From Xanthomonas sp. 10-10 (GTDB lineage Bacteria; Pseudomonadota; Gammaproteobacteria; Xanthomonadales; Xanthomonadaceae): a DNA stretch of 64,000 nt. Under the pieces are notes generated by a model. It did not search any database. It was given only the letters and a program-made list of their open reading frames with translations, and had not been told where the DNA came from. The stretch lies in assembly GCF_040182365.1 (NCBI RefSeq), contig NZ_CP144460.1, positions 2,480,001-2,544,000 of the forward strand. The letters run 5' to 3'. The position numbers and the translations under genes were made by a program. Positions 8,375 to 16,354 of the stretch are shown one piece after another; positions within the stretch are counted from its first letter, which is position 1; every line of letters begins with the position of its first letter.

Positions 8375-8620
8375 TCAGGCGTTGGCAGCTTGGCGATGGT
8401 TAGCTCCAACCCGGCCGGTGCAGCGTAGCGACAGCAGAATGTATCGGTGTCCAGAACTTTGTCCAAGCAGACCGTTGAGCGACTGGGGCGCGAACTTGTA
8501 CCGAGCTGAGTGGTCTGGCGGGATGGGGTCAATCTTCAGGGTGATCACGCACTCACCACGATCGAGTGCGAAATCGCGGTCAATCAAACCGATGCCATTG
8601 CTCCTTCTGTTCGCCTTCAT
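8375..8620 (-). CDS. Small hypothetical ORF, uncertain
   Basis: An 81-codon frame lies alone in the roughly 500-bp gap between the acyltransferase and the fusion gene. The internal segment LIDRDFALDRGECVITLKID has protein-like alternation but no domain I recognise. No good ribosome binding site is seen, and the sigma-54 promoter of the next gene lies just beyond it. It could be a decayed gene remnant or chance. The rest of 8161-8663 holds only the promoter. Confidence 0.25.
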   Translation of the reverse strand: MKANRRSNGIGLIDRDFALDRGECVITLKIDPIPPDHSARYKFAPQSLNGLLGQSSGHRYILLSLRCTGRVGANHRQAANA

Positions 8621-8663
8621 GCCGGCGCGCGATCGTGAAAAAATACAGTCGACGTGTCATTTG

Positions 8664-9281
8664 CTACCGCAATATGTGTGCGCCGTCCGGCATCAGTGCG
8701 TCAAAAAACGAGCGGTCGGGCAATGTCGGCGGCAGCTTTGCGCCAAGCAACCACTCGCAGTTCTTGCCGACCTTGCTCCCCGGGGCGGCGAAACTACCGG
8801 CTCCAAGCGTGGAGCCTGATCCTATATGCACATGATCGGCCAGGATGACGCCTGCGCGCAGGCTCACGCAGGTTCCAAGCCTGACGTCATGGTCCAGAAT
8901 GACTTGCCGATCCAGCCAGCTGCCCATGCCAACGACACACCCCTTGGCAATATTGCAGCCGGCGCCGACAAAGACATTACCCATCAAGCGCACGCTGTTT
9001 TCGACGATGGCGCTTGGCGACACCAGGTTGTAGGTGCGATACCCGGCCAGCCTGACATCTGCGATCAGTTTCTGACGTGCGAAATTGACCGCACGCTCGT
9101 CGAGCGCCACAAACACCTCGACCTCTTCAGGGCTGTACGCGCTGCAGAGCAGGTCACGGTCGAAGTTGTGGGCATCGGCACTAGGCAACGCAATACGCAC
9201 ACACCCGGGCAGAAGCTGTTCTGCAAGTTCAAAGGCCTCTTCGAGCGCTCGTCCATGCCCTGCAACGACGCGTAAGGTCAC
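8664..9281 (-). CDS. Left-handed beta-helix acyltransferase (NeuD/PglD-like)
   Basis: The C-terminal two thirds is a hexapeptide-repeat left-handed beta-helix (MGNVFVGAGCNIAKGCVVG, VILADHVHIGSGSTLGAG), the fold of sugar O- and N-acyltransferases. The N-terminal part is a degenerate PglD-type domain without the usual glycine loop. I choose GTG 9281, not the longer frame to 9314: GTG overlaps the preceding TGA (GTGA) and follows a GGAGAG ribosome site by about 6 bases. Length is 205 residues. It is the last gene of the vioA-like operon. It probably transfers an acetyl or ACP-borne acyl group to a sugar amine or hydroxyl; the donor is unknown. Confidence 0.75.
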   Translation of the reverse strand: MTLRVVAGHGRALEEAFELAEQLLPGCVRIALPSADAHNFDRDLLCSAYSPEEVEVFVALDERAVNFARQKLIADVRLAGYRTYNLVSPSAIVENSVRLMGNVFVGAGCNIAKGCVVGMGSWLDRQVILDHDVRLGTCVSLRAGVILADHVHIGSGSTLGAGSFAAPGSKVGKNCEWLLGAKLPPTLPDRSFFDALMPDGAHILR

Positions 9282-10420
9282 TGTTGCTCTCCCAGCACAT
9301 GCGTGCGGTACCAAAGATGCTGTTTGACCAGATGTTCTTCGTAATCACCATGTATAAACTGTCGTGATTGTGGGCCGATCCCACTTTGCAGTGTCTCCAA
9401 CACCACAGTGTCTTCCGCAATTACAGTGCGTTCAACGCGAATCAAGCTGCTCAGCAAGGCAGTGAAATTTGTGCGTTGCTCCTTGCGCCGAGCCGTCATC
9501 ATCCATAGGTGGTAGTCGGTTTCACCTGGCGCGACTGGCTCGTATTGCTGCAGCAAAAAATGCTCGCCACGTACGCTGCAAAAGTTCACGTTGGGGTAGA
9601 TAAACCAATTGTAGTAAATCTGTGCGCTTCCGTAGGTGTTGCAAAGTTCACGAAACCAGGACGTGTACTCCTGCAACGGTGCCCTGGTCGGATAACTAAG
9701 TGCGCTCAGCGCCGGCGCTCGGGCCTGTCGTAGTAGTTCCTTCACCATCGATGGCTCATCACTGGATGCGCCAGTCGATTTCACAGATGTGGTCATCGCC
9801 GGAAGGAACGTTTTTGGATGCACGAACGGAACATGGTTGTAGTCCTTAACGTTCTCCATGTTGAGCTTCCAGTTGTAGCGGACTCGGTGGCGGCTGTGGA
9901 TGACCTGCGTGTCCAGGTGCGAGGACGCGTCGCGCAATTGGGCCAGATACGCCTCGGAAAACTGCTCCTGCAGCGCGATGGGGCGTTCGGACAGGTTGAC
10001 GAACAGCAGTTGGCCCACTTCCTCGACATGCAGCTTGTGCAAACAGATGCGTGCACGTTCTTCGTCGTCGAATCGGAACAGGTCCTGATTCGGTATGGCG
10101 CGCAGTTCGCCCTCGGGGCCGAACGACCAAGCGTGGTAAGGACATACCATCGGTCGTTGGCCCGTATTGCTGGTCTGGATCGCGGAGAGCCTGTGCGGGC
10201 ATTGATTGACGAAGGCGCGGATGCCGGCCGTCGTGCGTTGCACCAGCACCGGTACGCCAGCGATCGTTCGAGTGAAGAACTGGTTGCGCTCGCGTACCAT
10301 CGAGCTGAAGCCGGCGAAGTTCCATAGCCGGCCAAAGATCCGTTCGCGCTCCAGTGCAAAGGTCTCAACGCTGGTGTAGTGCTGCGGGTCCAACGCGTGG
10401 CGGGTCATGCAGGCCACCAT
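9278..10420 (-). CDS. Rieske [2Fe-2S] non-haem iron oxygenase, alpha-subunit type
   Basis: The 380-residue product shows both metal centres of ring-hydroxylating-type oxygenases. The Rieske cluster is CPH (C74, H76) plus CPYH (C93, H96). The mononuclear iron motif is N190-x2-D193-x2-H196-x4-H201. Such enzymes hydroxylate, desaturate or demethylate organic substrates and need a reductase, which is not encoded nearby. ATG 10408 is an equally possible start. It sits between two sugar acyltransferases in an operon with ACP and KASIII, so its substrate is more likely a sugar or an ACP-bound acyl chain than an aromatic pollutant. That assignment is inference. Confidence 0.85.
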   Translation of the reverse strand: MVACMTRHALDPQHYTSVETFALERERIFGRLWNFAGFSSMVRERNQFFTRTIAGVPVLVQRTTAGIRAFVNQCPHRLSAIQTSNTGQRPMVCPYHAWSFGPEGELRAIPNQDLFRFDDEERARICLHKLHVEEVGQLLFVNLSERPIALQEQFSEAYLAQLRDASSHLDTQVIHSRHRVRYNWKLNMENVKDYNHVPFVHPKTFLPAMTTSVKSTGASSDEPSMVKELLRQARAPALSALSYPTRAPLQEYTSWFRELCNTYGSAQIYYNWFIYPNVNFCSVRGEHFLLQQYEPVAPGETDYHLWMMTARRKEQRTNFTALLSSLIRVERTVIAEDTVVLETLQSGIGPQSRQFIHGDYEEHLVKQHLWYRTHVLGEQQ

Positions 10421-10448
10421 GTCGCGGCAACCGGCAGCATCGGCGGAT

Positions 10449-11096
10449 TCATGCCTGCGCTCGCGGCTTGTTGAAAATCGAGCGAGCCGGGTTGCCGATT
10501 ACGGTCTGGCCAGCAGGCACATCGTTGAACACCACCGAGCCCATGCCGACCACAGCACCTTCCCCAATGGTGATGCCGCGTGCGATCAACGCTCCAGTAT
10601 TGATCACCGCACCGTTGCCGACGGTGACGTTGCCGGCCAGCACGGAGCGTGGCCCGATATGCACATAGTCTCCAATGATGACATCGTGCCCGATCAAGGT
10701 GTCCTGGTCTATGAAACCATATCCGCCGATGCGGCAGTCCACGCCGCAATTCACGTCGTAACCGAAGTAGGTAGGGCCGTAGATCGTGCGCGCGCCAAGT
10801 GTGCAGCGCGTGCGCACTGAAATGAACTGCGCACCTTTCGCCAACAGCGGCGCGACCTGCCGTTCCCGCATCGCGGGGTCGCCGACGGCGGCGACAAAAA
10901 TCAGATCGGACGCCGGGACGAAGCTCTGTGGATCGCCAAGCCAGGGGTAATACAGCGCCGGCGAGACGGCGTCAGCGCCGCGTTCGTCGAGAAAACCGGC
11001 AATGATCCAATCGATCCCGTGGCTGTAATCCACCTGCAGCTGTGCAAGCACTTGTCGCCCTAGTCCGCCAGCGCCCACGATGACAACACGTTTCAT
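10449..11096 (-). CDS. NeuD/PglD/VioB-like sugar N- or O-acyltransferase
   Basis: ATG 11096 gives a 215-residue protein beginning MKRVVIVGAGGLGRQVLAQL, the nucleotide-sugar-binding glycine loop of PglD/NeuD. Hexapeptide repeats follow (TLIGHDVIIGDYVHIGPRS, GALIARGITIGEGAVVGMGS), ending PAGQTVIGNPARSIF. An AAGGA ribosome site lies 7 bases upstream. The family N-acetylates UDP- or dTDP-4-amino-4,6-dideoxy sugars, or O-acetylates sialic acids. Next to a VioA-like aminotransferase it is the best candidate to acylate the 4-amino group (VioB role). Whether it uses acetyl-CoA or the local acyl-ACP cannot be read from sequence. Confidence 0.8.
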   Translation of the reverse strand: MKRVVIVGAGGLGRQVLAQLQVDYSHGIDWIIAGFLDERGADAVSPALYYPWLGDPQSFVPASDLIFVAAVGDPAMRERQVAPLLAKGAQFISVRTRCTLGARTIYGPTYFGYDVNCGVDCRIGGYGFIDQDTLIGHDVIIGDYVHIGPRSVLAGNVTVGNGAVINTGALIARGITIGEGAVVGMGSVVFNDVPAGQTVIGNPARSIFNKPRAQA

Positions 11097-11110
11097 GATC
11101 AGTTCCTTAC

Positions 11111-11878
11111 TCAGCTGATGGTCAATCCGCCGTCCATCACCAGGCTGGTGCCGGTGATCCAACGGCTAGCGCCCGACAGCAGGAAAATAGCAGCGTTGGC
11201 CACGTCGTCAGGTTGCCCGAAGCCCAACGGATAGTTGTCGCGTTCTGCTTCCAGCGAGCCGACGACTTGCGCGGTGGCATCCAATAACGGTGTATCGACC
11301 AACGCAGGTGAGAGGCAATTGACGCGGATGCGGCGCTTGATGACTTCCATCGCAAGACAACGCGAATATGCGATCAGCGCCGCCTTGGAAGCAGAGTACG
11401 CGCCGACCCCAGCAACACCGATATGCGCGGCGATGGATGCAATGAACAGAATCGCGCCGTCGGCAGCAATCAGATTGCGCTTTAGGAGGGCCTGGGTAAG
11501 CAGCACCGGCGCATCGACATTGGTCGACTGCACCTCGCGCAGGTGCGCTTCGGTGACCATGCGTGCCGGACACAGCCGCGAGATGCCTGCGCTATGCACC
11601 ACGCCTTGCAGTGATGCACTCAATGCCGCCACCAGCGCATCGCGCTCGGATGCAACGGTCAGATCGGCGAGCACGGCCTGGTGCGGCAGTTCCGAAATGG
11701 CTTGCAGCTCGCTCAACGTCGCTTCCAGACGCTGCGCGTCGCGTCCGGTAACGATCAGCTCGCTGCCCATACGTGCGCAACTTAACGCAATCGCTTTACC
11801 CAGCCCCGAACTGGCACCGCTCACCAGAACGCGCTTGCCGGTCAGGCTGAAGGGATTGAAAGGAACTTGATCGTTCAC
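11111..11878 (-). CDS. SDR-family oxidoreductase (FabG-like)
   Basis: This is a classical 255-residue short-chain dehydrogenase/reductase. It has the cofactor loop GASSGLG (21-27), S148, and the YSASK active site with Y161 and K165. The C-terminus SRWITGTSLVMDGGLTIS is typical of FabG-type enzymes. Between an acyltransferase and the KASIII/ACP pair it probably reduces a 3-ketoacyl-ACP to 3-hydroxyacyl-ACP; reduction of a keto-sugar is an alternative. It lies 14 bp upstream of the NeuD-like gene in one operon. Confidence 0.85.
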   Translation of the reverse strand: MNDQVPFNPFSLTGKRVLVSGASSGLGKAIALSCARMGSELIVTGRDAQRLEATLSELQAISELPHQAVLADLTVASERDALVAALSASLQGVVHSAGISRLCPARMVTEAHLREVQSTNVDAPVLLTQALLKRNLIAADGAILFIASIAAHIGVAGVGAYSASKAALIAYSRCLAMEVIKRRIRVNCLSPALVDTPLLDATAQVVGSLEAERDNYPLGFGQPDDVANAAIFLLSGASRWITGTSLVMDGGLTIS

Positions 11879-11924
11879 GTTTTGTCGTTGTCTGGTTGTT
11901 TTGAAAAAAGCACAAATTCCGAGC

Positions 11925-12965
11925 TCAGGTTTCGATCAAATCAGGAAACACCGCATCGTTGATGTCCAATATGCAGGTGCCCCACGACAGACCGATGCCG
12001 AAGCCACACAGCAGCACGCGCTTGGGGCCGGATTCCAGTTCCTTGTTGATGCGTGCGGTCATGGTCACCGGCAGCGAAGCGCCGCTGGTATTGCCGAAGT
12101 CGCGCAGCGTGGAAGGCACCTTCTCCACCGGCAGGCCGAGCTTTTTGCGGATGGTTTCGTTGATCATGCGGTTGGCCTGGTGGAACACGAAGTAATCGAT
12201 GTCCTCCTTGGCCACGCCGGTGTAGTCGAGCAGTTTCTGCACTGCCGGCGGGATGCGCTGGGTGGAGAAACTCAGCACGGCCACGCCATCGAGTTGCAGA
12301 TCCACACCGCGCTTCCACTGGCCATCTGCTTCCTCGCGGTAGGGTACAAGGTGCTGTATGCCGACCGGTTCGCGGTGTCCGCCTACCGGCAGGATGATCG
12401 CGCGATAGCCACTGCCATCGCTGTTGAGGTCGAAATGCATCGGCGGCGCGTCGGCTCTGAACTCCAACGCAGTGGCGGTGCCGGAATCGGAAAAGATCGG
12501 GTCTTCCAGATTGGCGCTGCGGTCGCCGACCAGCAGCAGGCCCTTCTTGACGCCGCCGGCGGCGATCATCGAGCCCAGCAGGTTGATGCCGAACGGGTAG
12601 GCCGAACAGCCCAGGTTAACGTCGAAGGCGACCGTGGCATGCGACAGCCCCAGTCGATCCTGCAGGATGATGGCGGTGGCCGGGATCGGATAATCCGGCG
12701 ACTGGGTCACCACGATCAGCGCATCGATCTCCTCGCGCTTCCACTGCAGCTTCTCAAGCAGCACTTCGGTCGCATCGAAGGCCATGTCGGAGAAACACTG
12801 CCACTCCGAAGCCATGCGGCGCGTCTCGATGCCGATGTTGCGCACCAGGCGCTCGCGCTCGGAGCGGATCTGCGGCCGGCAGTCGGTGAGATTGGACACG
12901 ACCCGCTTCGGCACGCAGGTCGCCATGCCGGCAAAGCGGACGTTGTGCAGCGTGGAGGTCGGCAT
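11925..12965 (-). CDS. 3-oxoacyl-ACP synthase III (KASIII/FabH-like)
   Basis: Start ATG 12965 (MPTSTLHNVRFAGMATCVPK) gives 346 residues, and GAGG lies just upstream. The thiolase-fold catalytic triad is present: C120 in VNLGCSAYPFG, H262 in VFHQANRM and N292 in FGNTSGAS. KASIII enzymes condense an acyl-CoA with malonyl-ACP. This is an accessory copy outside a fatty-acid operon, paired with its own ACP 5 bp upstream. It probably makes the short 3-ketoacyl chain that the SDR reduces and an acyltransferase attaches to the amino sugar, as proposed for the modified viosamine of P. syringae flagellin. Confidence 0.85.
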   Translation of the reverse strand: MPTSTLHNVRFAGMATCVPKRVVSNLTDCRPQIRSERERLVRNIGIETRRMASEWQCFSDMAFDATEVLLEKLQWKREEIDALIVVTQSPDYPIPATAIILQDRLGLSHATVAFDVNLGCSAYPFGINLLGSMIAAGGVKKGLLLVGDRSANLEDPIFSDSGTATALEFRADAPPMHFDLNSDGSGYRAIILPVGGHREPVGIQHLVPYREEADGQWKRGVDLQLDGVAVLSFSTQRIPPAVQKLLDYTGVAKEDIDYFVFHQANRMINETIRKKLGLPVEKVPSTLRDFGNTSGASLPVTMTARINKELESGPKRVLLCGFGIGLSWGTCILDINDAVFPDLIET

Positions 12966-12970
12966 GGTAC

Positions 12971-13195
12971 TTACGCCTCGGTCAGTTTGTAGAGATCGCC
13001 GACGGTGACGGCTGCAGTGAGATCTTCGCCGGTGATGGTCTTGCTGTATTCCATGTCGAACATGACGATCACACCCAGCGCTGCCAGCGAGTCCCACTCC
13101 GGCAATTCCAGTAGCACGGTGTCCAGTGTGACCTCCACCGGCTCCTGGAAGTCGGTGGCGGAGAGGAAGTTCTCGATAAATGTTGCCTGGGTCAT
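12971..13195 (-). CDS. Acyl carrier protein (dedicated)
   Basis: This is a 74-residue acidic protein with the phosphopantetheine site in EWDSLAALGVIVMFD (Ser36). Length and helix pattern match ACPs. It stops 5 bp before the KASIII start. A private ACP in a glycan operon implies that the acyl decoration is assembled on a carrier rather than taken only from acetyl-CoA. Confidence 0.88.
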   Translation of the reverse strand: MTQATFIENFLSATDFQEPVEVTLDTVLLELPEWDSLAALGVIVMFDMEYSKTITGEDLTAAVTVGDLYKLTEA

Positions 13196-13259
13196 GCGAG
13201 CTCGCCTGGTTGCCTGTTGAAGAGATGGGAGTCTGAAATGCAGGTTCAGCGTGGTGCGA

Positions 13260-14369
13260 TCATGTTGCCTTTGCGCCGGCGATCAGGTCGGCAATGGTAT
13301 CGACCTGTTCGCTGGTCAAACCGGGAAAGATCGGCAGGCACAATACTTGGGCGGCCACCGAGCGCGCTACCGGCAGCCGCGCCGGTGCCGACGAGGGCAG
13401 GGCGCGATACATCGGGAAGTCGCTGATCAACGGATAGAAATACCGTCGTGCCAGGATGCCGTGCTCGCGCATCAATTGGTACAGCGCATCGCGCGCCAGC
13501 GGGTAGTCGTCCTGCACCAGGATCGGAAAATACGCATGATTGGCGCTGGAATGCTGCGGTGCTGCGACGCAGCGGATGCCACGCACCTCGCTCAATCGTT
13601 GCCGGTATTGCGCGTCGATGGCGCGGCGCTGCGCAATGGCCTCGTCGATATGCTTGAGCTGCAACAGGCCGAATGCCGCGCTGATTTCGTTCATTTTGCC
13701 GTTGATGCCCGGTGCCACCACCGTGGTTTCGTCGACGAAGCCGAAATTCTTCAGATGCCCGATGCGTTGGTAGGTTCTTTCGTCCGGGCACACGATGGCG
13801 CCGCCCTCGAAGGTGTTGAATACCTTGGTGGCATGAAAGCTCAACACGCTCAGGTCGCCGTGGCGCAGGATCGATCCGCCGGCATCGCGCACGCCAAACG
13901 CATGCGCTGCGTCGTAGATCACCTTGAGGTTGTAGATGTCGGCGATGCGGGTGATGGCAGTGGTATCGCACGCGGTGCCATAGCAATGCACCGGCATGAT
14001 GGCGGTGGTCTGCGGGGTGATGGCCGCCTCGATCTTGGACGGGTCCATGTTGAGCGTCACCGGGTCGATATCCACGAATACCGGAGTGATGCTCTTCCAC
14101 AGCAACGAGTGCGCCGTGGCCACGAAGGAGTAGGGGGTGGTGATGACTTCGCCGGTGATGCGCAGCGCCTGCAGGGCGGTGATCAACGCGGTAGTGCCGT
14201 TGGTCAGCAGGGCCAGATGCGGCACTCCCAGGTAGTCGCACAGCGCCTGCTCGAGCGCACGGTGCATCTCCCCCCCGTTGCTGACGATGCGACTGGTCCA
14301 GATCCGTTCCAGGTACGGCAGAAAGTCTTCCAGCGGCGGCAGCAGCGGACTGGTGACGGGGATGGGCAT
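13260..14369 (-). CDS. vioA: DegT/DnrJ/EryC1 sugar aminotransferase (VioA-like)
   Basis: ATG 14369 (MPIPVTSPLLPPLEDF) gives 369 residues; the longer frame adds an unlikely leader that overlaps the sigma-54 promoter. PLP-binding features are D153 in IYDAAHAFG and the Schiff-base lysine K182 in SFHATKVFNTFEGG. The family aminates NDP-keto-6-deoxy sugars. VioA makes dTDP-viosamine (4-amino-4,6-dideoxyglucose), the sugar found modified on P. syringae flagellin. Regiochemistry (3- or 4-amino) cannot be decided here, so the symbol is by analogy. It is the first gene of the operon running down to 8664, directly behind a sigma-54 promoter. Confidence 0.8.
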   Translation of the reverse strand: MPIPVTSPLLPPLEDFLPYLERIWTSRIVSNGGEMHRALEQALCDYLGVPHLALLTNGTTALITALQALRITGEVITTPYSFVATAHSLLWKSITPVFVDIDPVTLNMDPSKIEAAITPQTTAIMPVHCYGTACDTTAITRIADIYNLKVIYDAAHAFGVRDAGGSILRHGDLSVLSFHATKVFNTFEGGAIVCPDERTYQRIGHLKNFGFVDETTVVAPGINGKMNEISAAFGLLQLKHIDEAIAQRRAIDAQYRQRLSEVRGIRCVAAPQHSSANHAYFPILVQDDYPLARDALYQLMREHGILARRYFYPLISDFPMYRALPSSAPARLPVARSVAAQVLCLPIFPGLTSEQVDTIADLIAGAKAT

Positions 14370-14442
14370 CAATGCCTCGCTGGGACGGTGGATGTCGGGG
14401 TTCCGCCGCAACCGGCGGTTGCGGACGGAGTGATCCTGTTGA

Positions 14443-14459
14443 AGCAAGCGCTATGCCAG
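14443..14459 (-). promoter_or_regulatory. Sigma-54 promoter of the vioA-acp-KASIII-SDR operon
   Basis: The minus strand reads TGGCATAGCGCTTGCTT, with GG-N10-GC spacing and five of six consensus bases in each box. It lies between the fleQ stop and the vioA start, giving a leader of about 63 nt. Confidence 0.75.
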
Positions 14460-14485
14460 CGGGCGCTGGCGGAGCGGTGGCCGGC

Positions 14486-15970
14486 TCAGTTCGCCAGCTC
14501 GGTCTGCTCGCGGTCGATGCCGTACTTGCGCAGCTTCTCCACCAGCGTGGTGCGGCGCAGGCCGAGTAACTGGGCTGCATGCGCAACCACCCCCTGGGTG
14601 CGTTCCAGCGCCTCGTTGATGAGGGCCAGCTCGATGTTGGCCATATGGCCACGCAGGTCGATGCCATCGTCGGGCAGGCTGGCAGCAGAGACCGGTTCGG
14701 CGTCGGCGGTCTTGGGTTGCAGCGTCACCACATTGCTAGGCAAGGCGTTGACGTCGGCAGGCGCCGCCACCAGGGCCGGCTCCGGCGGCAACTCGACCGG
14801 AATGGACGATGCGAAGTCGCCGCGATAGCGCGCCGGAAGGTCCTGTACGCGCACCAACCCACCCGGATGCAACACCGCCAGGCGCTCCACCAGGTTGGTC
14901 AGTTCGCGCACGTTGCCCGGCCAGTCGTAGCTGCGCAGCGCCTGCAGCGCCTCATCGGCAAAGCGCACTTCGCCGCGACCGGTACGCGCCAGCTGGCCGG
15001 CGATCGTCTGCACCAGGCTGGCAAGATCGTCGACGCGCTCGCGCAACGCCGGCATTTCGATCGGGAACACGTTGAGGCGATAGAACAGGTCCTCACGGAA
15101 CTGCCCGTCGCTGATGCGGGTTTCCAGATTGCGGTGGGTGGCGGCGATCACGCGCACATTGCAGCGGATGGTCTGGCCGCCGCCAACACGCTCGAAACTG
15201 CGCTCCTGCAGCACGCGCAGCAACTTCACCTGCATCGGCAGGCTCATGTCGCCGATTTCGTCGAGCAGCAGGGTACCGCCCTCGGCCATTTCGAAGCGGC
15301 CCTTGCGGGTGGTCAGCGCACCGGTGAAGGCGCCTTTTTCGTGGCCGAACAGTTCGCTTTCCAGCAGGTCCGGCGGGATCGCGCCGCAGTTGATCGCCAC
15401 GAACGGCCCATCACGGCGGGGCGAGTGCTGGTGGATGGCGCGCGCGACGACCTCCTTGCCGGTGCCCGATTCGCCCAGCACCAGCACCGTGGTGTCGAAC
15501 GCTGCCACCTGGTCGATCAGCCGGCGCAGGCGGGTGACCGCCTCGCTGTTGCCGGTCGGCCCGGTGTCCTGTTGCACGCCGGCCTGGTGCTCGGCATCCA
15601 GGCGCTTGAGGCTTGCGCGGCGCAGCAGCGCTTCCAGCTGCGCGTGGCGCAGCGGCGTGTCCAGCGCCCAGACATTGGCTTCGTGCAGGCCATGGGTCTG
15701 CGCAAACGTGGTCGGGCTGCCTTCCATCAACAGTACCGGCGGCGGCAGCTTGGCATCGGCCAGCCAGTCGAAGAATTTGTCGGCCTGCGCGGCGTCCTGC
15801 GCCGAGCCCACCATCACCGCCATCCACTCATCGTGGCGGTGACGGCCAGGATTGATGTCGGCGCCGTCGGTGACCCAGCGGGGATTGAAGTCCATGAACT
15901 CGAGCAGCGAGACGGTGCGCTCGGCGCGCACGGCGTCACTGTCGATCAACAGAATGCGGGACTCACTCAT
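14486..15970 (-). CDS. fleQ: FleQ, sigma-54-dependent flagellar master regulator
   Basis: The 494-residue enhancer-binding protein has a FleQ-type N-terminal receiver-like domain (1-120, MSESRILLIDSDAV). A AAA+ domain follows, with Walker A GESGTGKE (166-173), the sigma-54 contact loop GAFTGA (213-218) and Walker B GGTLLLDEIGD. A Fis-type helix-turn-helix ends the protein (VVAHAAQLLGLRRTTLVEKL). FleQ activates RpoN flagellar promoters and is antagonised by c-di-GMP in related species. Its start overlaps the end of vemR by 8 bp, forming an rpoN2-vemR-fleQ operon. Six GG-N10-GC promoters in this window are its likely targets. Confidence 0.95.
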   Translation of the reverse strand: MSESRILLIDSDAVRAERTVSLLEFMDFNPRWVTDGADINPGRHRHDEWMAVMVGSAQDAAQADKFFDWLADAKLPPPVLLMEGSPTTFAQTHGLHEANVWALDTPLRHAQLEALLRRASLKRLDAEHQAGVQQDTGPTGNSEAVTRLRRLIDQVAAFDTTVLVLGESGTGKEVVARAIHQHSPRRDGPFVAINCGAIPPDLLESELFGHEKGAFTGALTTRKGRFEMAEGGTLLLDEIGDMSLPMQVKLLRVLQERSFERVGGGQTIRCNVRVIAATHRNLETRISDGQFREDLFYRLNVFPIEMPALRERVDDLASLVQTIAGQLARTGRGEVRFADEALQALRSYDWPGNVRELTNLVERLAVLHPGGLVRVQDLPARYRGDFASSIPVELPPEPALVAAPADVNALPSNVVTLQPKTADAEPVSAASLPDDGIDLRGHMANIELALINEALERTQGVVAHAAQLLGLRRTTLVEKLRKYGIDREQTELAN

Positions 15971-16346
15971 TCCTGGCTCCTTCCGTCAGGCCCTCCAGGA
16001 TTGGCATGACTTCCTGGATATAGGACAGCTTGCTGACAAAATTGTCAGCACCCGCGCGAAGAGCGTGTTCACGATGCTCGGCATCGTCGAAGTGGCTCGC
16101 GATGACAATATACGGCGGATCGTCCTGTGTCTTGATCAGACGCGTGGCCTGCAGGCCGCCCATCTCGGGCATGGCCAGATCCATCAACACGACATTGGGG
16201 CGCAGCGACTCAGAGCGCTCGATCGCTTCCAGTCCATTGGCGGCACTGCCCACGATGTTGAGCCACTCCACTTTGCGAAAATGACGCATCGCAGCGTTGA
16301 TGAAGCCCTCGTGGTCGTCGACCAGCAGCACGGTGAGTTTGCTCAT
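15963..16346 (-). CDS. vemR: VemR, single-domain response regulator
   Basis: This 127-residue protein consists only of a receiver domain: acidic pocket LLVDDHEGF, phosphorylation site VVLMDLAMPEMGG and conserved Lys in NFVSKLSYI. There is no output domain. Its place between rpoN2 and fleQ matches VemR of X. campestris, which affects motility, exopolysaccharide and virulence and is reported to act with RpoN2 and FleQ. It begins 8 bp after the rpoN2 stop, so the three genes are co-transcribed. Confidence 0.92.
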   Translation of the reverse strand: MSKLTVLLVDDHEGFINAAMRHFRKVEWLNIVGSAANGLEAIERSESLRPNVVLMDLAMPEMGGLQATRLIKTQDDPPYIVIASHFDDAEHREHALRAGADNFVSKLSYIQEVMPILEGLTEGARNE

Positions 16347-16354
16347 AGTAGTCC

